Assembly (NCBI GenBank): GCA_002021875.1
Contig: CP018627.1
Location: 10,230,001 to 10,294,000, forward strand
Direction: 5' to 3'
DNA length: 64,000 nucleotides
DNA from: Streptomyces hygroscopicus
GTDB lineage: Bacteria > Actinomycetota > Actinomycetes > Streptomycetales > Streptomycetaceae
Of the stretch, positions 36,067 to 46,278 are shown in pieces; the stretch's first letter is position 1, and each line of letters opens with the position of its first letter. The translations under genes and the position numbers were made by a program. Under the pieces are notes generated by a model. It had not been told where the DNA came from. It was given only the letters and a program-made list of their open reading frames with translations, and searched no databases.

Positions 36067-37221
36067 CTAACGGGAGCCCGAGCCGCTGCCCAGCGGTGGC
36101 AGCGGCGCGCCCCGCCCCGCGCGGATCAGCTCCTCCGCGCCCGTCAGCTGGGCCCAGGGCCGCTGCCGTCCCCCGCTGACCGCCTCGGTGCCCCGCTCGT
36201 CGTAGCGTGCCGTCCGCACCGACCAGCCCAGATTGCCGGTCATCACATGCCGCATGCCGTCCACATAGCGCCCCACGGCGCGGTGGGTGCCCGGGTCCGC
36301 CCCCGCCTCGGTGAGCAGCGCCGGCAGCCTGGCCGCCGTCTCCTCGAACCAGCGGTAGCGTGCGTTGGCGAGGTCGGCGATATGGCGTACCGCGTCCTCC
36401 AGTTCACCACCCGCGCGCTCCCACTGGACGATGACGCTGTTGTGGACGTCGCCGACGGCCAGTTCCTTGTCCAGGGAAGCGATGTCATTGGTGAAGACCA
36501 CCACATCGTCCGTAGCCTCCCGCATCCGCGCCATCGGGAAGCCGCCGTGCAGCGCGGGCGGCAGGGTGTAGCCGCCGAATGGCTCGTTCAGGTCGAGACA
36601 GGGCTGTACGCCTATCGAGTGACGCCGCAGCGCCAGCACGGCCTCCACCGAGCGCGGTGCGTCCCTGCCGGCCCCGGGCAGGGCACCGGTCCGCTCCAGG
36701 GCCTCCCGGTGGTAGGAGTGCAGGTACTCCAGCCAGTGGTGGCGGAAACGGTCCCGCCACACCTGCGGCCGCCCGGAGTTGATCCGGCGCCACAGGTCGC
36801 GGAAGCTCTCCAGGAGCGGCCCCTCGCCGTCCTGTGCCCTGCCGTGCGCCGCGTCCTCCTCGGTGATCCGGATGACGTCCGCCACCAGCCGCGCCACGGC
36901 CTCCGGACGGGAGCCCAGCTCCCCGTCGAACTGATCGTCGAAGACGAAGTACCAGCCCACGAGGTCACTGCCCAGGTTCAGATCGGCGCCGGTCGCCCGG
37001 GGGTAGAACAGGCCCGCCAGCACGTCGAAGCGGAGCGCGTCGTACTCCGCGACGGACTCATGGTCCTCGAAGACGCCGAACCGTGAAAGCCATTGGATGG
37101 TGTGGTGCCTGGCCGCCTCGGTGCCGGGACTGAGGTCCGCCGAGGCCGGAAAGTCGAACAGGGCCGCCCGTCGCAGCAGTGTCGTCTGCCGGGCCTGTGG
37201 TCGCGAAGCGTGCGCGTGCAT
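36067..37221 (-). CDS. Class I terpene (sesquiterpene-type) cyclase
   Basis: A 384-residue terpene synthase. The aspartate-rich motif DDQFD lies at residues 95-99 and the NSE triad NDIASLDKE at 245-253; both bind the Mg2+ cluster and diphosphate. The spacing of about 150 residues and the total length fit bacterial sesquiterpene cyclases, and a C-terminal RY pair follows (SVRTARY). The ATG at 37221 has only a distant purine-rich site; an ATG at 37266 is possible. No P450 or prenyltransferase gene adjoins, so the product may be the bare hydrocarbon or alcohol. The product cannot be predicted. Confidence 0.9.
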   Translation of the reverse strand: MHAHASRPQARQTTLLRRAALFDFPASADLSPGTEAARHHTIQWLSRFGVFEDHESVAEYDALRFDVLAGLFYPRATGADLNLGSDLVGWYFVFDDQFDGELGSRPEAVARLVADVIRITEEDAAHGRAQDGEGPLLESFRDLWRRINSGRPQVWRDRFRHHWLEYLHSYHREALERTGALPGAGRDAPRSVEAVLALRRHSIGVQPCLDLNEPFGGYTLPPALHGGFPMARMREATDDVVVFTNDIASLDKELAVGDVHNSVIVQWERAGGELEDAVRHIADLANARYRWFEETAARLPALLTEAGADPGTHRAVGRYVDGMRHVMTGNLGWSVRTARYDERGTEAVSGGRQRPWAQLTGAEELIRAGRGAPLPPLGSGSGSR

Positions 37222-37459
37222 GAGTCGTGTCCGCCCCCTTCGTTGGTCGGGCGGCCGAGACCGCATATACCACAGGCTTGCGCGGCGTCTGTCCAACCCG
37301 GTGAATCCGGTCATCCTCGCGTGCGGAACGTGGCATCGATAGAGGAGGCAGTGAATTGGCGTGTGCCACTGGCAATGCCCGGCGGAAATCCCCCCATTGA
37401 GGGGCTACGGAGCGTGCCATCCGCGCTACGCTCGGCGTCACCTGCCGGAGGGGAAGAAC

Positions 37460-40398
37460 GTGGCGGAGGACATGAGCCAACAGGACCGGACGCGCCGGAC
37501 ACTGCTGGAGCGGGATCGGGAGCTGCGCGCGGTGGACGCCGCGCTGACCGAGCTGTGCGGGACGGATCCCGCCGATCGGGCCGAGACCCGCGGCGGCGGA
37601 GTGATCGCCTTCGAGGGCCCCGGCGGCGTCGGCAAGACCGCGCTGCTCGGCGAGGCGCGCCGGAGGGCCGCCGCACGCGGCTGCACGGTGCTCCGGGCCC
37701 GTGGCGGTGAGCATGAACAGGGCGCGGCCTTCCATGTGGTGCGCCAGCTCTTCCAGCCGGTGCTCGCGGCGACCGGCGAGGACGAGCACCGCAGGATCCT
37801 CGGCGGCTGGTACGACATCGTCGCGCCCGCGGTCGGCCTGGTGGTCTCGGGTAACGGCGGCGCACCCGATCCGCAGGGCGTCCGCGACGGCCTCGACTGG
37901 CTGGTGACCCGCTTCGCCGTGGAACACGCCCCGGTCGTCATGATCCTCGACGATGTCCACTGGGCCGACCCCGAATCGCTGGACTGGCTGACCCGGTTCG
38001 CCTCGCGCACCGCGGACCTGCCCCTGCTGCTCGCCGTCGGCTACCGCCCGGAGGGCCTGACCGCCGACGTCGCCGTGATACGGGCTCTTGTCGAGCGCCA
38101 GGGATCACGTCCCCATGTGCTGGCGCCGCTGACCCCGAGCGGAGTCGGGCGGATCGTCCGGGAGGTCCTCGGGGACCACGCCGACGAGGCGTTCTGCCGC
38201 GAGTGCTGGGCGATGACCGGTGGCAACCCCTGGGAGATCACCGAGCTCACCGCCAAGATCCGCGATCGCCGGCTGAAACCGCAGTCGGAGAACCTGCCCG
38301 CCCTGCGCGAACTGGTCTCCTCGGCCAAGGACAGCGGGTCAACGACCGGCTGACCCGCCTCGGCACCGCCGCCGTCCGCCTCGCCTGGGCCGTCGCCGTC
38401 CTCGGCATCGAGGCCACCCCGGCGCTGACCGCCAATGTCGCCGGGCTCAGCGAGACCGAGGCCGTCGACGTGGTGGCGCGGCTCGTCGACGCGCGGATCC
38501 TGGCCCCGCCGCGCCCCGGAAACGGCACCCGGCCCCTCGAATACCTCCACCCGCTCATCGCCACCGCCGTCTACCAGGCCATCCCCGGCGCCCTGCGGGT
38601 GGCCATGCACGGCCAGGCCGCCAACGTGGTGCTCGGCGCGGGCCTGGGCTCCGCGGCCGCCGGCCGGCATCTGCTGGAGATGCACCCCGAGGGCGACCCC
38701 TGGGTGGTGCGACATCTGCGGGCCGCCGCCCGGGAGTATCTGCGCGCCGGAGCCCCCGACGCCGGGCGCCGCTGTCTGGCCCGGGCGCTGCGCGAACCAC
38801 CCGCCCTGGAGGAGCGCCCCGCCGTGCTGTACGAGCTGGGCTGCGCCGCCCAGCTCACCGAGCCCGACGTCACCGTCAACCATCTGCGGGCCGCGCTCGA
38901 AGAGCCCGCGCTCGGCTCCGACCTGCGCGAGGCGATCACCTACCGGCTCGCCCAGGCATACGGGCACAGCGGCCGTATGGAGGAAGCCGCCCAGGTCGTC
39001 GCCGCCGAGATCGGGCGGGCCACCAGCGCCCGCACCCGGCTGCGGATGCAGACCGAGCAGCTGATGTGGAACATGTTCCGCGCCGACGAGAAGGAGTCGC
39101 CCGCCCGCTCCCGGCGGCTCGCCCGGCTCGCGGACCACCTCACCGGCCGCGGCATGGCCGAGCGCTATCTGCTGGGGCTGCGCGCCTGGGACGCGATGAC
39201 GCGCGGAGAGCCGGTCGCCACCGCGCTGCACTACGCGGAGGAGGCCCTCGGCGACGGCCTCAGCTGGACCGATGACGACTGGGGCTTCGAGGTGCCGATC
39301 CTGGTCGCCCTGGTCTTCCTCCACTGCGACCAGCCCGGGCGCGCCGAGGAACTGTTCAACAAGGGCATCGCCGAATGCGAGCGCAAGGGCTGGCGCGGCT
39401 CCCATCTGGCGTTCGGCTTCACTCTTCTCGGCTACGCCCGTCTGCGCCGCGGCGCGCTCACCGAGGCGGAGGAGCTGGCCCGGGAGGGGATGCGGATCGC
39501 CGATCTGGTGGGCTCCTCGACACCCGCGCACTGGACCGCGGTCGGCACCCTCATCGGAACGCTGATCTGCCAGGGCCGGGTCCGCGAGGCGCAGGAGTTC
39601 GCGGCCGGGCACCGCGGCGAGACCCTTCCGCAGGCCACGCTCTGCCCCGACGTACCGGCGGTCCGCGGTGAGCTGCTGCTGGCCGCCAATCTCCACCGCG
39701 AGGCCCGGCACCAGCTCACCGAGGTCGGCCGCCGCATGGACGGGCGCGGGATGCGCAACCCCGCCTGGTGCCCCTGGCAGCTCCACCTCGCCCAGACCCT
39801 CGCGCTGACCGATCCCGCGCAGGCCGCCGAGGTCGCCGACGACGCGGTGCGCCGCGCCCGTCAGTTCGGCACCCCCTCCGCGATCGGCAAGGCGCTGCAC
39901 ACCGCGGCCACCGTGACCCAGGGCCCTGACCGGATCAAGCTGCTGGCCGAGGCCGTCAGCCATCTGATGCGGTCACCGGCCGCCTACGACCTGGCCGTGG
40001 CGCTGGTCGACCACGGCGCCGCGCTGCGCCGCATCGGCCTGCCCCAGGAGGCCGGCGACCGGCTCTACCGCGGTCTGGAGGGAGCGGTGCGCTGCGGGGC
40101 CGACGCCCTCGCCGCCCGGGCCCGCGATGAGCTGTCCGCGGCCGGACTGCGCCCCATGCAACTGCGGGTCGATCACACCAGCCCGCTGACCTCGCAGGAG
40201 CAGACCGTCGCCGAGCGGGCCGCCGAGGGCTGGCCGGACGCCCGGATCGGCGAGGCGACGGGGCTGGAGGAGCGTGAGGTCGCCCGGCTGCTCTCCGATG
40301 TCTACCGTAAGGTCGGCACCGACCGGGCCGGGCTGGCGAAGCGGCTGATCACCCCCACCGTCGGCCTTCCCCAGCGCCCGGCGCCGGACCCCGGATGA
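37460..40398 (+). pseudogene. AAA-ATPase/LuxR-like regulator, split by a frameshift
   Basis: Together the two frames make one large regulator of about 975 residues. The N-terminal part (37460-38353 in frame) has Walker A GPGGVGKTALL and Walker B VVMILDDVHWADPES. It stops soon after a frame change near 38327. The second frame continues without a break from about 38325 to 40398 with TPR-like helices and a C-terminal LuxR-like HTH (LTSQEQTVAERAAEGW...). Adding one G in the AAGGACAGC stretch restores a single reading. No slippery heptamer is visible, so a mutation or sequencing error is likelier than programmed shifting. GTG 37460 follows GGAGGGGAAG. It diverges from the terpene cyclase, which it might have controlled. 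Confidence 0.78.
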
Positions 40399-40459
40399 GG
40401 GGTGCGGCCCGCCCGCTCCCCGGCACGGTAACCGGCACGCGGCCACGTACCATGTCCGC

Positions 40460-40960
40460 ATGTCCTTCCTCCGCCGCCGCAGCGCCGCCACGCCCACCGG
40501 GCCGGACTTCGACGTCCTCGCCATGGACCCGGGAGACTGGCCCGGCGACCTCGGGGCGGGGCTGCTGCCCGCTCCGGACGGCACCTGCCAGGGCGTCTTC
40601 CTGCGCTACGACCTGTTCGGCGGCCGCGGCCCGGCGATGATCATCGGCAATCTGCCCGCGGGATCCCCGGCCCGGGAGGTCGCGGAGGGCCAGCCGCCGT
40701 TCGAGGTCACCCAGCTGCTGGCGGCGCTCGGGAACGATGAGCCGGTCCATGTGGTGGACACCGAGGACAGCCCGGTCATGCATGAGGACAACCTCCTCAT
40801 CGTCCGCCGGATCAAGCTCTCCGAGGGCCGGATCTCCTGCGCCCAGTTCGACCGCAGCGACGGTGTGCTCGTCACCATCGCCAGCTGGGACCGGCCGATC
40901 ACCGACGATCTGTACCGGCTGCTCAAGCCGCTGCCCGCGGAGATGTTCCAGCAGCGCTGA
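40460..40960 (+). CDS. Conserved hypothetical protein
   Basis: A 166-residue soluble protein that I do not assign to a named family. It has a short basic N-terminus (MSFLRRRSA), then an alpha/beta pattern with DPGDWPGDLG, FLRYDLFGGRGPAMIIGNLP and VHVVDTEDSPVMHEDNLLIVRRI. No signal peptide, membrane segment, cysteine cluster or catalytic motif is seen. Codon use is typical of the window, so it is probably a real gene. It is followed by a bidirectional terminator shared with the amidase gene. Confidence 0.7.
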   Translation: MSFLRRRSAATPTGPDFDVLAMDPGDWPGDLGAGLLPAPDGTCQGVFLRYDLFGGRGPAMIIGNLPAGSPAREVAEGQPPFEVTQLLAALGNDEPVHVVDTEDSPVMHEDNLLIVRRIKLSEGRISCAQFDRSDGVLVTIASWDRPITDDLYRLLKPLPAEMFQQR

Positions 40961-40969
40961 GGAGTGCCG

Positions 40970-41028
40970 CCGAGGGCCGTGAGACGCCCGTACGGCACAC
41001 AGCCGCCACGGTCGCTCACGGCCCTCGG
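40970..41028. terminator. Bidirectional stem-loop between convergent genes
   Basis: CCGAGGGCCGTGAG at 40970-40983 pairs perfectly with CTCACGGCCCTCGG at 41015-41028, with a 31-base loop. It lies between the convergent hypothetical protein and amidase genes and probably terminates both. Confidence 0.8.
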
Positions 41029-41075
41029 ATGGCCCGTCTACCAGTCTCCCGGGGCGGACTGACGGCCCGCCGGGC

Positions 41076-43100
41076 TCACTTCCCCGAGCGCCGGACCGTC
41101 ACATCGGCGGCCCGGACGAACGCCACCCGGTGCCCGAACTGGATCTGGTAGTACACGTCCTGGCCGCGCACCACCTTGTGACCGGCCGGATCGAAGGTGG
41201 TCGCCCACAGATACTCGCCCCGCGTCCTCAGCCCCAGCGGATAGGACTGCCCGGCGAGCAGCTTGTACGGCAGCGGCGAAACCGCCTGCACCGGCACACC
41301 CTCCGGATACGCCCCCTCCTCCGGATAGGCGCGGCCGTACACCGGAACCTCCTTCGCCCCGGCCTTGGGCGTCACGACAAGCCCCTTGGCGCTCACCGCC
41401 GTCGGCCGCCGCTTGGGGTCCTGGAACCAGGCCCGCTGACCGAGGTACCAGATCGCCGTCCAGTCGCCCTCACGGCCCGCGACCGCGAACTGCTGCCCGG
41501 TGGTGGCACGGGCGCCGGTGTCATTGACCCCGGTCGTCGAGTCGGAGCCGTCGGGCCGCAGCCCGATGTCCTTGACCAGCGGGGCATCCGCACGCGGCGC
41601 GGTGTGCAGCCGCACCGCGGCCGAGCCGTGCGGGGCACACGCCTGGCCCGCCGTCTCACAGCCGGTGTAGACGGGCCGGTTGGTGTCGTAGTCGGGGCGG
41701 ATGGTGACCAGGCCGCCGGAGGAGCCCGCGGTGCGCCGGAAGGGCGCGCCGAGCAGGGTGAAGTAGTGCGCCCAGTCCCAGTAGGGGCCGGGGTCGGTGT
41801 GCATGCCCGCGATGGTGGCGGTGGTGGTGCCCGGCACATTGTCATGGCCCAGGATGTGCTGGCGATCCAGCGGAATGTCGAACCGCTTGGCGAGATAGCG
41901 CACCAGCCGCGCCGAGGAGCGGTACATCGCCTCCGTGTACCAGGCGTCCGGAGCGGTCAGGAACCCCTCGTGCTCCAGGCCGATGGACTTGGCGTTGACG
42001 TACCAGTTGCCCGCGTGCCAGGCCACGTCCTTGAGCGGCACATGCTGGGCGATATGCCCGTCGGAGGAGCGCAGGGTGTACTGCCAGGACACATAGGTGG
42101 GGTCCTGGACCAGCTTGATGGTGGTGTCCCAGGAGCCCTCGGTGTCATGGATGACGATGTAGTCGATGGACTGCGAGGCGGGACGGTCGCCCAGGTCGTG
42201 GTTGCCGTAGTCGTTGTCCCCGAACTCCTCGTAGGGCGCCGGGATCCACTCGCAGGACACATCCTTGGGGGCCTCGACATGCGGATCCCGGGCACGGGAC
42301 GGCAGACCGAGCGTCCGCAGCTGCCGGGTGTCCGGGGCGAGAGCGGGCGCCGCGTCGAGGGAGACCCGTTCGCCGTCGGCGGTCGTCCGTGTGGCACCGC
42401 CGCGGATCACCTCGTACACCTCGTCGGCGAAGGCGGCCGCGGCCGTGGCGTCATCGGCGCCGGAGTAGGCCGCCACCGCCGCGTACCAGCCGGCGGGGTC
42501 CTTGCTCGGCGGCAGCCCCAGCCGCTTCTGTGTGGCGGCCAGCAGGGCCGCGCCACCGCGCACATTGGCGCTCGCATCGCCGCGCAGCGCCGCCGCGGAC
42601 AGCCCGGTGAGCTCCGCGGCCCGGCCGAGGGTGCGCAGCCGGGCGGGCAGCTGCCGGGGCTCGGGAACGGTGGCCTTGGGAACCCTCCGGGGCCGGGCGA
42701 GATCGCCGCGCGCGTCCTCGGTGCCCTGGCTGTGGTGCGGGGCGGTGAGCAGGGCGGTGTGGGCGTCGGTGAGATGCATGGGCCCATAGCCGCCGGTGAC
42801 GCTGGGCGCGCCGCGGTGGCCGTCCCAGCGTGACTGGAGATACGAGACGCCCAGGAGCACGCCGAGCGGAACGCCGTACTCGGCGGCCGCGGCCGCGAAG
42901 GCGCGCTGCAGGGCGCCGCCGTCGGCAGGAGGACCGTCGGCCCGCGGCTGGTCGGCATGGGCGGCGGGTGTCGCCGAGACCAGCGGGAGCAGAAGGGCGG
43001 CGGACGCCGCGGCTCCCGCGGTCCGCAGTGTGGTTCTCCGAGTGGGGCCGGACGGGGTTCTGTTCGCGTCGTGGGCGCTGTCCTGTGCGGATTCTGGCAT
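41076..43100 (-). CDS. Tat-exported N-acetylmuramoyl-L-alanine amidase
   Basis: A 674-residue cell-wall hydrolase. The N-terminus carries a twin-arginine signal (RRTTLR, then AAASAALLLPLV and an AHA cleavage site). Residues about 65-200 resemble a lysozyme/transglycosylase-like fold (GVPLGVLLGVSYLQSRWDGH). The amidase_2/PGRP domain spans about 285-440, with zinc-ligand regions YIVIHDTEGSW, WHAGN and LGHDNVPGT. The C-terminal third looks like SH3-type wall-binding modules (AVRLHTAP, VPVYGRAYPEE). The ATG at 43100 has GAGGAGG. It should cleave the amide bond between muramic acid and the stem peptide outside the cell. Confidence 0.88.
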   Translation of the reverse strand: MPESAQDSAHDANRTPSGPTRRTTLRTAGAAASAALLLPLVSATPAAHADQPRADGPPADGGALQRAFAAAAAEYGVPLGVLLGVSYLQSRWDGHRGAPSVTGGYGPMHLTDAHTALLTAPHHSQGTEDARGDLARPRRVPKATVPEPRQLPARLRTLGRAAELTGLSAAALRGDASANVRGGAALLAATQKRLGLPPSKDPAGWYAAVAAYSGADDATAAAAFADEVYEVIRGGATRTTADGERVSLDAAPALAPDTRQLRTLGLPSRARDPHVEAPKDVSCEWIPAPYEEFGDNDYGNHDLGDRPASQSIDYIVIHDTEGSWDTTIKLVQDPTYVSWQYTLRSSDGHIAQHVPLKDVAWHAGNWYVNAKSIGLEHEGFLTAPDAWYTEAMYRSSARLVRYLAKRFDIPLDRQHILGHDNVPGTTTATIAGMHTDPGPYWDWAHYFTLLGAPFRRTAGSSGGLVTIRPDYDTNRPVYTGCETAGQACAPHGSAAVRLHTAPRADAPLVKDIGLRPDGSDSTTGVNDTGARATTGQQFAVAGREGDWTAIWYLGQRAWFQDPKRRPTAVSAKGLVVTPKAGAKEVPVYGRAYPEEGAYPEGVPVQAVSPLPYKLLAGQSYPLGLRTRGEYLWATTFDPAGHKVVRGQDVYYQIQFGHRVAFVRAADVTVRRSGK

Positions 43101-43207
43101 TGCAGCCTCCTCAAGCGGGCCGGGCCGAGCCACTTAGAGATATGCGCTGCCAGGCGTGACGTCAATCGCCGTCACCCAGACGCGTGTTCGCATGTCAGCC
43201 CGACTGC

Positions 43208-43239
43208 GGCGCGTCACCGGTCCAGACCGGTGACGCGCC
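43208..43239 (-). terminator. Stem-loop terminator after APH-family gene
   Basis: GGCGCGTCACCGGT and its exact reverse complement are separated by CCAG: 14-bp arms, 4-base loop. It lies 22 bases past the stop of the phosphotransferase-like gene on the minus strand, upstream of the amidase gene. Confidence 0.88.
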
Positions 43240-43260
43240 CCTGCCGCCATCCGCCTCCGC

Positions 43261-44364
43261 TCAGCGGGTGCCGACCGCCGCCCGCACCGCGCGCCGAGCC
43301 AGCGCGCAGTCGTCATGCAGCCGGCGCAGCAGCAGCCGCTGCTCCTCACCGGCGGGGACCGCGCCCGGCACCACGGGGGCGGGATCGTGCATGGTGCGCT
43401 GCACCGCGGTCTCGTACTGGCGGATCTCCCGCGTCAGCACCAGCATCAGATTCACCAGGAAGGAGTCCCGCGCGGCCGGACCCGCGGCCTGCGCCAGCTG
43501 GCTGATCTGGCGCCGGGTGACGGGGGCGTCGCCCAGCACCGTCCACAGCGTGGCCAGGTCATAGCCGGGCAGATACCAGCCCGCGTGGTCCCAGTCGAGG
43601 AGCACCGGGCCCGCGGGGGACAGCAGGACATTGTTCAACAGGGCGTCGCCATGGCAGAACTGCGCCGGGGTCTGCCGCCCCCAGGCGTGCGAGACGCCGC
43701 GCAACAGCTTCTGCAGATCGCCCATGTCCCGGTCGGTCAGCAGCCCGAGCTCGTGATAGCGGGTCAGCCGGGCGGCGTAGTCGATGGGGGCGTCGAACAT
43801 TTCGGCGGGCGGCCGCCACTGGTTGACCCTGCGGATCGCGCCCAGCACCGCCCCCAGATCGGCGCGCGACGGAGGCTCGGTGGGGTGGCGCTGCGCGGCC
43901 GCGATCCGCCCGGGCATCCGCTCGATGATCAGCGCGCAGTTGTCCGGGTCGGCGGCGATCAGCCGGGGCACCCGCACCGGCGGACGCTGGCGGACGAACG
44001 TGCGGTACATCGCTATTTCCCGGCGGAACCGCTCGGCCCACGCGGGGGAGTGGTCCAGCAGGCACTTGGCCACCGCGGTGCTGCGCCCGGTCGCCCCGAT
44101 CAGGAGCACCGACCGTCCGCTGCGCCGCAGCACCTGCACCGGGTTGAACTCCGGACAGATGCGATGGACCGAGGTGATCGCGGTGCGCAGCTGCGCACCC
44201 TGTGGACCGGACAAGTCGAGTCTCCCGCGAGGCGGCACAGTGCCGGGGGCGGCGGTCCGCCGGGCCCGGCCGCCGTGGGCGGGATCGAGGTACGGCCCAG
44301 AGCCGGGCAGCTGCCGCCGGTACGGCCGGGGCGGGGCGGACACGGAGGACGACGCTGCGTACAT
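43261..44364 (-). CDS. Aminoglycoside-phosphotransferase-fold protein
   Basis: A 367-residue protein with the APH/choline-kinase fold in its C-terminal 300 residues. The catalytic loop [14 protein letters not shown] and metal-binding [18 protein letters not shown] are both intact. The ATP-binding part has VAKCLLD as the likely lysine strand. The first about 70 residues are a Pro/Arg-rich extension. Such genes are common in Streptomyces and rarely confer antibiotic resistance; the natural substrate is unknown. The ATG at 44364 has only a distant GAAGGGA. It diverges from the NsdA-like regulator gene, with 246 bases between. Confidence 0.85.
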   Translation of the reverse strand: MYAASSSVSAPPRPYRRQLPGSGPYLDPAHGGRARRTAAPGTVPPRGRLDLSGPQGAQLRTAITSVHRICPEFNPVQVLRRSGRSVLLIGATGRSTAVAKCLLDHSPAWAERFRREIAMYRTFVRQRPPVRVPRLIAADPDNCALIIERMPGRIAAAQRHPTEPPSRADLGAVLGAIRRVNQWRPPAEMFDAPIDYAARLTRYHELGLLTDRDMGDLQKLLRGVSHAWGRQTPAQFCHGDALLNNVLLSPAGPVLLDWDHAGWYLPGYDLATLWTVLGDAPVTRRQISQLAQAAGPAARDSFLVNLMLVLTREIRQYETAVQRTMHDPAPVVPGAVPAGEEQRLLLRRLHDDCALARRAVRAAVGTR

Positions 44365-44610
44365 GGGCGATACAGATCCCTTCGTGTGCCGACGAGTTGC
44401 GTACGCACCCGGCCCCGAGGCGGGGCCGCACCCTGGGGAATGCGGTCGGTTCAGCTCGATCCGCCACGGGGCCGGGTAACGCACTCCAACATCACACCCC
44501 TGTGCGGGTGGCACACCATGTGGCGGACCCTGGCGAACCCTGGCGAATAGTCGCACGGCTCGTGACGGGACCGTTACTGTCAAGTCAGCCGAGGAACCTG
44601 GGGGCTTGAC

Positions 44611-46119
44611 GTGACGAGGGAACCCAACACCCGTCTTGCGGACCTGTTCGGCCTCGCCGGATGGTCCAAGGGGGAACTCGCGAGGCTCGTGAACCGGAAG
44701 GCGGCGGCCATGGGCCATCCGCAGCTGGCGACCGACACCTCGCGGGTGCGGCGTTGGATCGACACCGGCGAGACGCCGCGCGATCCCGTGCCCAAGGTGC
44801 TGGCGGCCCTGTTCACCGAGCGTCTCGGTCGAGTCGTGACCACTGAGGATCTCGGGTTCGGACGAGGGGGGCGCTCGGGAAAGGGGCAGTCCGCCGACGG
44901 GCTGCTCTGGCCGCCCGAGTCCACGGCCGCGGTCCTCACCGAATTCACGGGAATGGACCTTATGTTCAACCGACGCGGCTTGGTGGGTGCGGGCGCCGCG
45001 CTCGCCGCAGGATCCGCCATCACCGGTGCCATGAGCGAGTTTCTGCTCTCCGACCCCACCCTCGCCACCGACGCGCCCCGTATCGACAATCCCCTGTCCC
45101 TCGACCCCGTGGGCTTCGACCGCTATGAGGCCGCGCCCGTGGGCTCCCAGGAGATCGACGCCCTGGAGACCTCGGTCGAGGTCTTCCGCGCCTGGGACGC
45201 CGCCCGCGGCGGCGGGCTCCAGCGCAAGGCCGTGGTCGGCCAGCTCAACGAGGTGGGCGGCATGCTCGCCTACCGCCACCCCGAGCATCTGCAGCGCAGG
45301 CTGTGGGGGGTGGCGGCCAACCTGGCGGTGCTCGCCGGCTGGATGTCCCATGACGTCGGCCTGGAGCCCACTGCCCAGAAGTACTTCGTCATCGCCGCCC
45401 ACGCGGCCCGCGAGGGCGGCGACCGGCCACGGGCGAGCGAGGCGCTCTCCCGGGCCGCCCGGCAGATGGTCCACCTGGGCCGCCCGGACGACGCCCTGGA
45501 TCTGATGAAGCTGGCCAAGACCGGTGCGGGCGAGGCGGCGCTGCCGTGCACCCGGGCCATGTTCTGCACCATCGAGGCATGGGCGCAGGCGTCCAAGGGC
45601 CACGGCCAGGCGGTGCGCCGCGCCCTGGGCGAGGCGGAGGAGCTGTTCATCTCGGCCCGGGACGACGGACCGGCGCCGAGCTGGATGCAGCTGTTCAACG
45701 AGGCGGATCTGTACGGGATGCAGGGGCTGGTCTACCGCACCCTCGCCGAGCACGAGCCGGGGGCGGCGGGCATCGCCGAGAGCCATGCGAAGAAGGCGCT
45801 GCGGATGCGGGAGGGCGGGCGCCAGCGGTCCCAGATCTTCGACCACATCTCCATCGCCTCGGCCTGTTTCATCGGCGACGATCCCGAGCAGGCCGACCGC
45901 TATGCCCGGCTGGCCCTGCTGACGATCGAGCAGAACTCCTCGCATCGCACCTGGGACCGGCTGCGCGAGATGTACCGGCTCACCGGGCGGTACTCCACGA
46001 CACCGGCCATCCGGGAGCTGCGTGAGGAGATCCAGCAGGTGATGCCGAAGAGTGGCGCGGGGAAGGGCGGCCCGGGGCTGAAAGGGTCCGGCTCCATCGC
46101 CACGAGCGCGGCCGTCTAG
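44611..46119 (+). CDS. NsdA-like TPR regulatory protein
   Basis: A 502-residue protein. The first about 80 residues resemble a helix-turn-helix or XRE-like region ([41 protein letters not shown]). A short hydrophobic [15 protein letters not shown] segment follows (about 125-140). The rest is helical repeats of TPR type. This layout is found in NsdA-type negative regulators of sporulation and antibiotic production in Streptomyces; the assignment to that family is by resemblance and no symbol is given. The GTG start has GGGGG 6 bases before it. It diverges from the APH-fold gene, a neighbour pair seen commonly in this genus. Confidence 0.75.
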   Translation: MTREPNTRLADLFGLAGWSKGELARLVNRKAAAMGHPQLATDTSRVRRWIDTGETPRDPVPKVLAALFTERLGRVVTTEDLGFGRGGRSGKGQSADGLLWPPESTAAVLTEFTGMDLMFNRRGLVGAGAALAAGSAITGAMSEFLLSDPTLATDAPRIDNPLSLDPVGFDRYEAAPVGSQEIDALETSVEVFRAWDAARGGGLQRKAVVGQLNEVGGMLAYRHPEHLQRRLWGVAANLAVLAGWMSHDVGLEPTAQKYFVIAAHAAREGGDRPRASEALSRAARQMVHLGRPDDALDLMKLAKTGAGEAALPCTRAMFCTIEAWAQASKGHGQAVRRALGEAEELFISARDDGPAPSWMQLFNEADLYGMQGLVYRTLAEHEPGAAGIAESHAKKALRMREGGRQRSQIFDHISIASACFIGDDPEQADRYARLALLTIEQNSSHRTWDRLREMYRLTGRYSTTPAIRELREEIQQVMPKSGAGKGGPGLKGSGSIATSAAV

Positions 46120-46123
46120 CGGC

Positions 46124-46157
46124 CGGGCCACGCCTCATAACGGGCCACGCCTCATAA
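46124..46157 (+). repeat. 17-bp perfect direct repeat after regulator stop
   Basis: Two adjacent copies of CGGGCCACGCCTCATAA begin 5 bases after the stop of the regulator gene. Related CAACGCCTTACGA phrases occur twice further on (about 46173 and 46229). The remainder of the gap to the phosphatase gene shows no gene. Confidence 0.85.
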
Positions 46158-46278
46158 GGGGCCTGACGAGGGGGCAACGCCTTACGACGAGTCAATCATT
46201 AAGAAACAAGTCACCCGTACGGGAAGCCAACGCCTTACGAGGGCCGATCACCGCGCCACGCCGACGCGGGAAGCCGCG

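Noticed and set aside
38203..38340. Separate start for the second half of the split regulator
   Set aside because: The first codons of that frame overlap the coding sequence of the first half and have no family match; similarity begins only after the frameshift point.
37460..40398. Programmed -1 frameshift in the regulator
   Set aside because: No X-XXY-YYZ slippery heptamer or downstream pseudoknot was seen at the junction, so mutation or sequencing error is the simpler reading.
43261..44364. Aminoglycoside resistance gene
   Set aside because: The fold is right, but the sequence shows no close aminoglycoside-kinase signature beyond the general catalytic loop, and such genes are common housekeeping-type paralogues in this genus.
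44373..46131. Upstream extension of the APH-fold gene to 956 codons
   Set aside because: The extension is antisense to the NsdA-like regulator. The kinase-like fold and family length are complete from the ATG at 44364.
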